Assembly: GCA_030407315.1 (NCBI GenBank)
Contig: JALQPE010001978.1
Coordinates: forward strand, 1 to 54,466
Length of the DNA stretch: 54,466 nucleotides
Direction of reading: 5' to 3'
Source of the DNA: Asparagopsis taxiformis
Lineage: Eukaryota; Rhodophyta; Florideophyceae; Bonnemaisoniales; Bonnemaisoniaceae
How positions within the stretch are numbered: the stretch's first letter is position 1; each line of letters begins with the position of its first letter. Shown piece after piece: positions 53,461 to 54,466 of the stretch. Made by a program: the position numbers and the translations under genes. A model generated the notes under the pieces. The model was not told the DNA's origin. It searched no databases and worked only from the letters and a program-made list of their open reading frames with translations.

Positions 53461-54466
53461 CAGTGTATTTAGGGACCTTGTGAGGAAGTTCTTCGACCGG
53501 TTGCAGTTTCTTATCGTCAACCCGGACCTGTACACCTGGCCGGAGTCCGACCGCTGGGGAGCGCTGGAAATATACTTGTCAAGCGGAAATCCGGACAAAC
53601 TGCCAGCGTACTTTGACACCCTCGACGAAGACGTTATGGCTGTCCTCCGCCCGGCACCATAAGCCGCGGACGCAGAAAAGGTCCCCAAGCCGGTTGATGA
53701 CACTCCCACTCGTCGCAACACAGGAGGGAGAGGTTTGGTTCCGTCGACAAGACACACAACCAGGCTTCAACTTGGACCTGGGAGGACCTGTCTTACTTCC
53801 CAAGGGCCGTCTCCCCCGTCACCGTCACCCATGCGACAGAAGAGCAGGAAAGTGAAGTGCAGGATCTCGCAAAGGACTTTCTTTCGAAAATGAGTCAATA
53901 TTGCCGGGTGTACGACGTCCCTTTCGAAGATTTGGTCAGTGCCGACGAGAGCCGAGAACACGTGCCCATCACGGGCAACGTTCAGCCCATTCTGACTGAT
54001 CCGCCTTACAATGTTCGTCGTAAGAGGAACGATTCCAACTCTTCGTACGACAGGCTAACTGCAGAAGATATGCAGGCTAGCATCGAAGTGTTTGACGAGC
54101 TGTTGCGCCCCGGTGGCCACGGCATCGTGTTCTGCTCCGTTTTGCAGTTCTACGAATGGTTCCATTACTTGGAAACGTACAAAGGACCGCAGTCAGAAGG
54201 CCCAACCGATGCTGCTGCCAGTGATGACGGGCCGGATGAAGAAGAGGTTACGTCCATGAATTCGGACTCCGAAGCATCGCAGCACAGTGGCGAAGAAAGT
54301 GCGGATGAGGAGGAGGACGAGGAGGAGGAGGACGTCGTTCGGAATTCAGTTTTCTTCGTTGACGAGGTACCTCTGTTGTTTGTCCGACTACCTGGGCACC
54401 TCTATCAAATGCCGGGGGCGGGAAGAGGTACCAACGCATGAACATGGCAGAGGTCGCTATCCACTT
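53461..54466 (+). pseudogene. DPPY-motif amino-methyltransferase-like gene, runs off the edge
   Basis: After a conserved-looking stretch (RDLVRKFFDRLQFLIVNPDL) with a TAA at about 53660, the main frame opens at 53701 and runs to 54441. It carries ILTDPPYNV near 53995-54020, the catalytic motif IV of N6-adenine/N4-cytosine DNA or RNA methyltransferases, followed by ELLRPGGHGIVFCS. An acidic insert (near 54230-54335) and VFFVDEVPLLFVRLPG follow. Near 54414-54418 a G run shifts the frame, after which KRYQRMNMAEVAIH continues to the edge. With motif IV first, the S-adenosylmethionine motif I would lie past the window. Such enzymes occur in bacteria, phages, eukaryotic hosts and some retroelements (DIRS). 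Which it is here cannot be told. Confidence 0.6.

Overview
This is a repeat-dense stretch of a eukaryotic nuclear genome: LTR retrotransposons, hAT and CACTA-type DNA transposons, satellites, and a spliceosomal-type intron. I see no rRNA, tRNA, operon or bacterial feature. The host cannot be named from this window; a repeat-rich protist, alga or early-diverging fungus would fit. Almost every coding region belongs to a mobile element, and most are broken.

The left 44 kb is a nest of insertions whose order can be read from target-site duplications (TSDs). The oldest layer is a decayed Ty1/copia element on the minus strand (copia-2; remains at 35534-35836 and 41923-44166). Into it went (a) a young copia element (copia-1, 35837-41922, TSD TACAC) and (b) a minus-strand Ty3/gypsy chromovirus (gypsy-B, 35533 down to 28223). 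Gypsy-B pol was then hit by a second copy of the same family on the plus strand (gypsy-A, 173-28222, TSD CGTAT). The 3' region of gypsy-A, which carries a long antisense reading frame, was in turn split by a 14.6 kb CACTA-like element (11371-25951, 13-bp terminal inverted repeats, 2-bp TSD TC). That element holds subterminal ACTGTC repeats, a 35-bp minisatellite, a decayed gene resembling a 2-oxoglutarate/Fe(II) dioxygenase, foldback arrays built from a 37-bp palindrome, ~1.07-kb and 172-bp tandem repeats, and a possible fragment of an exportin-like gene.

The right 10 kb holds a 5'-truncated hAT element (hAT-1, 44167-46140, minus), a ~500-bp tandem repeat full of small palindromes, and a host-like or element gene (49026 to the right edge). 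That gene is interrupted by a complete hAT element (hAT-2, 49580-52227, TSD AGCGTGGG) and by a GC-rich segment; its last part carries the DPPY motif of an amino-DNA methyltransferase.

The most striking signal is in copia-1. Between its 5' LTR and gag lies a 142-codon frame with two C2H2 zinc fingers and no ATG. A 62-bp intron (GTAAGT, TGCTAAC, AG) just before it, if spliced, creates its start codon across the exon junction. The inferred leader, about 1 kb, contains no other ATG before gag. Splicing could thus switch one transcript from Gag-Pol to a zinc-finger accessory protein. In gypsy-A and gypsy-B a canonical GGGAAAC slippery site with a perfect 10-bp stem joins gag to pol by -1 frameshifting.
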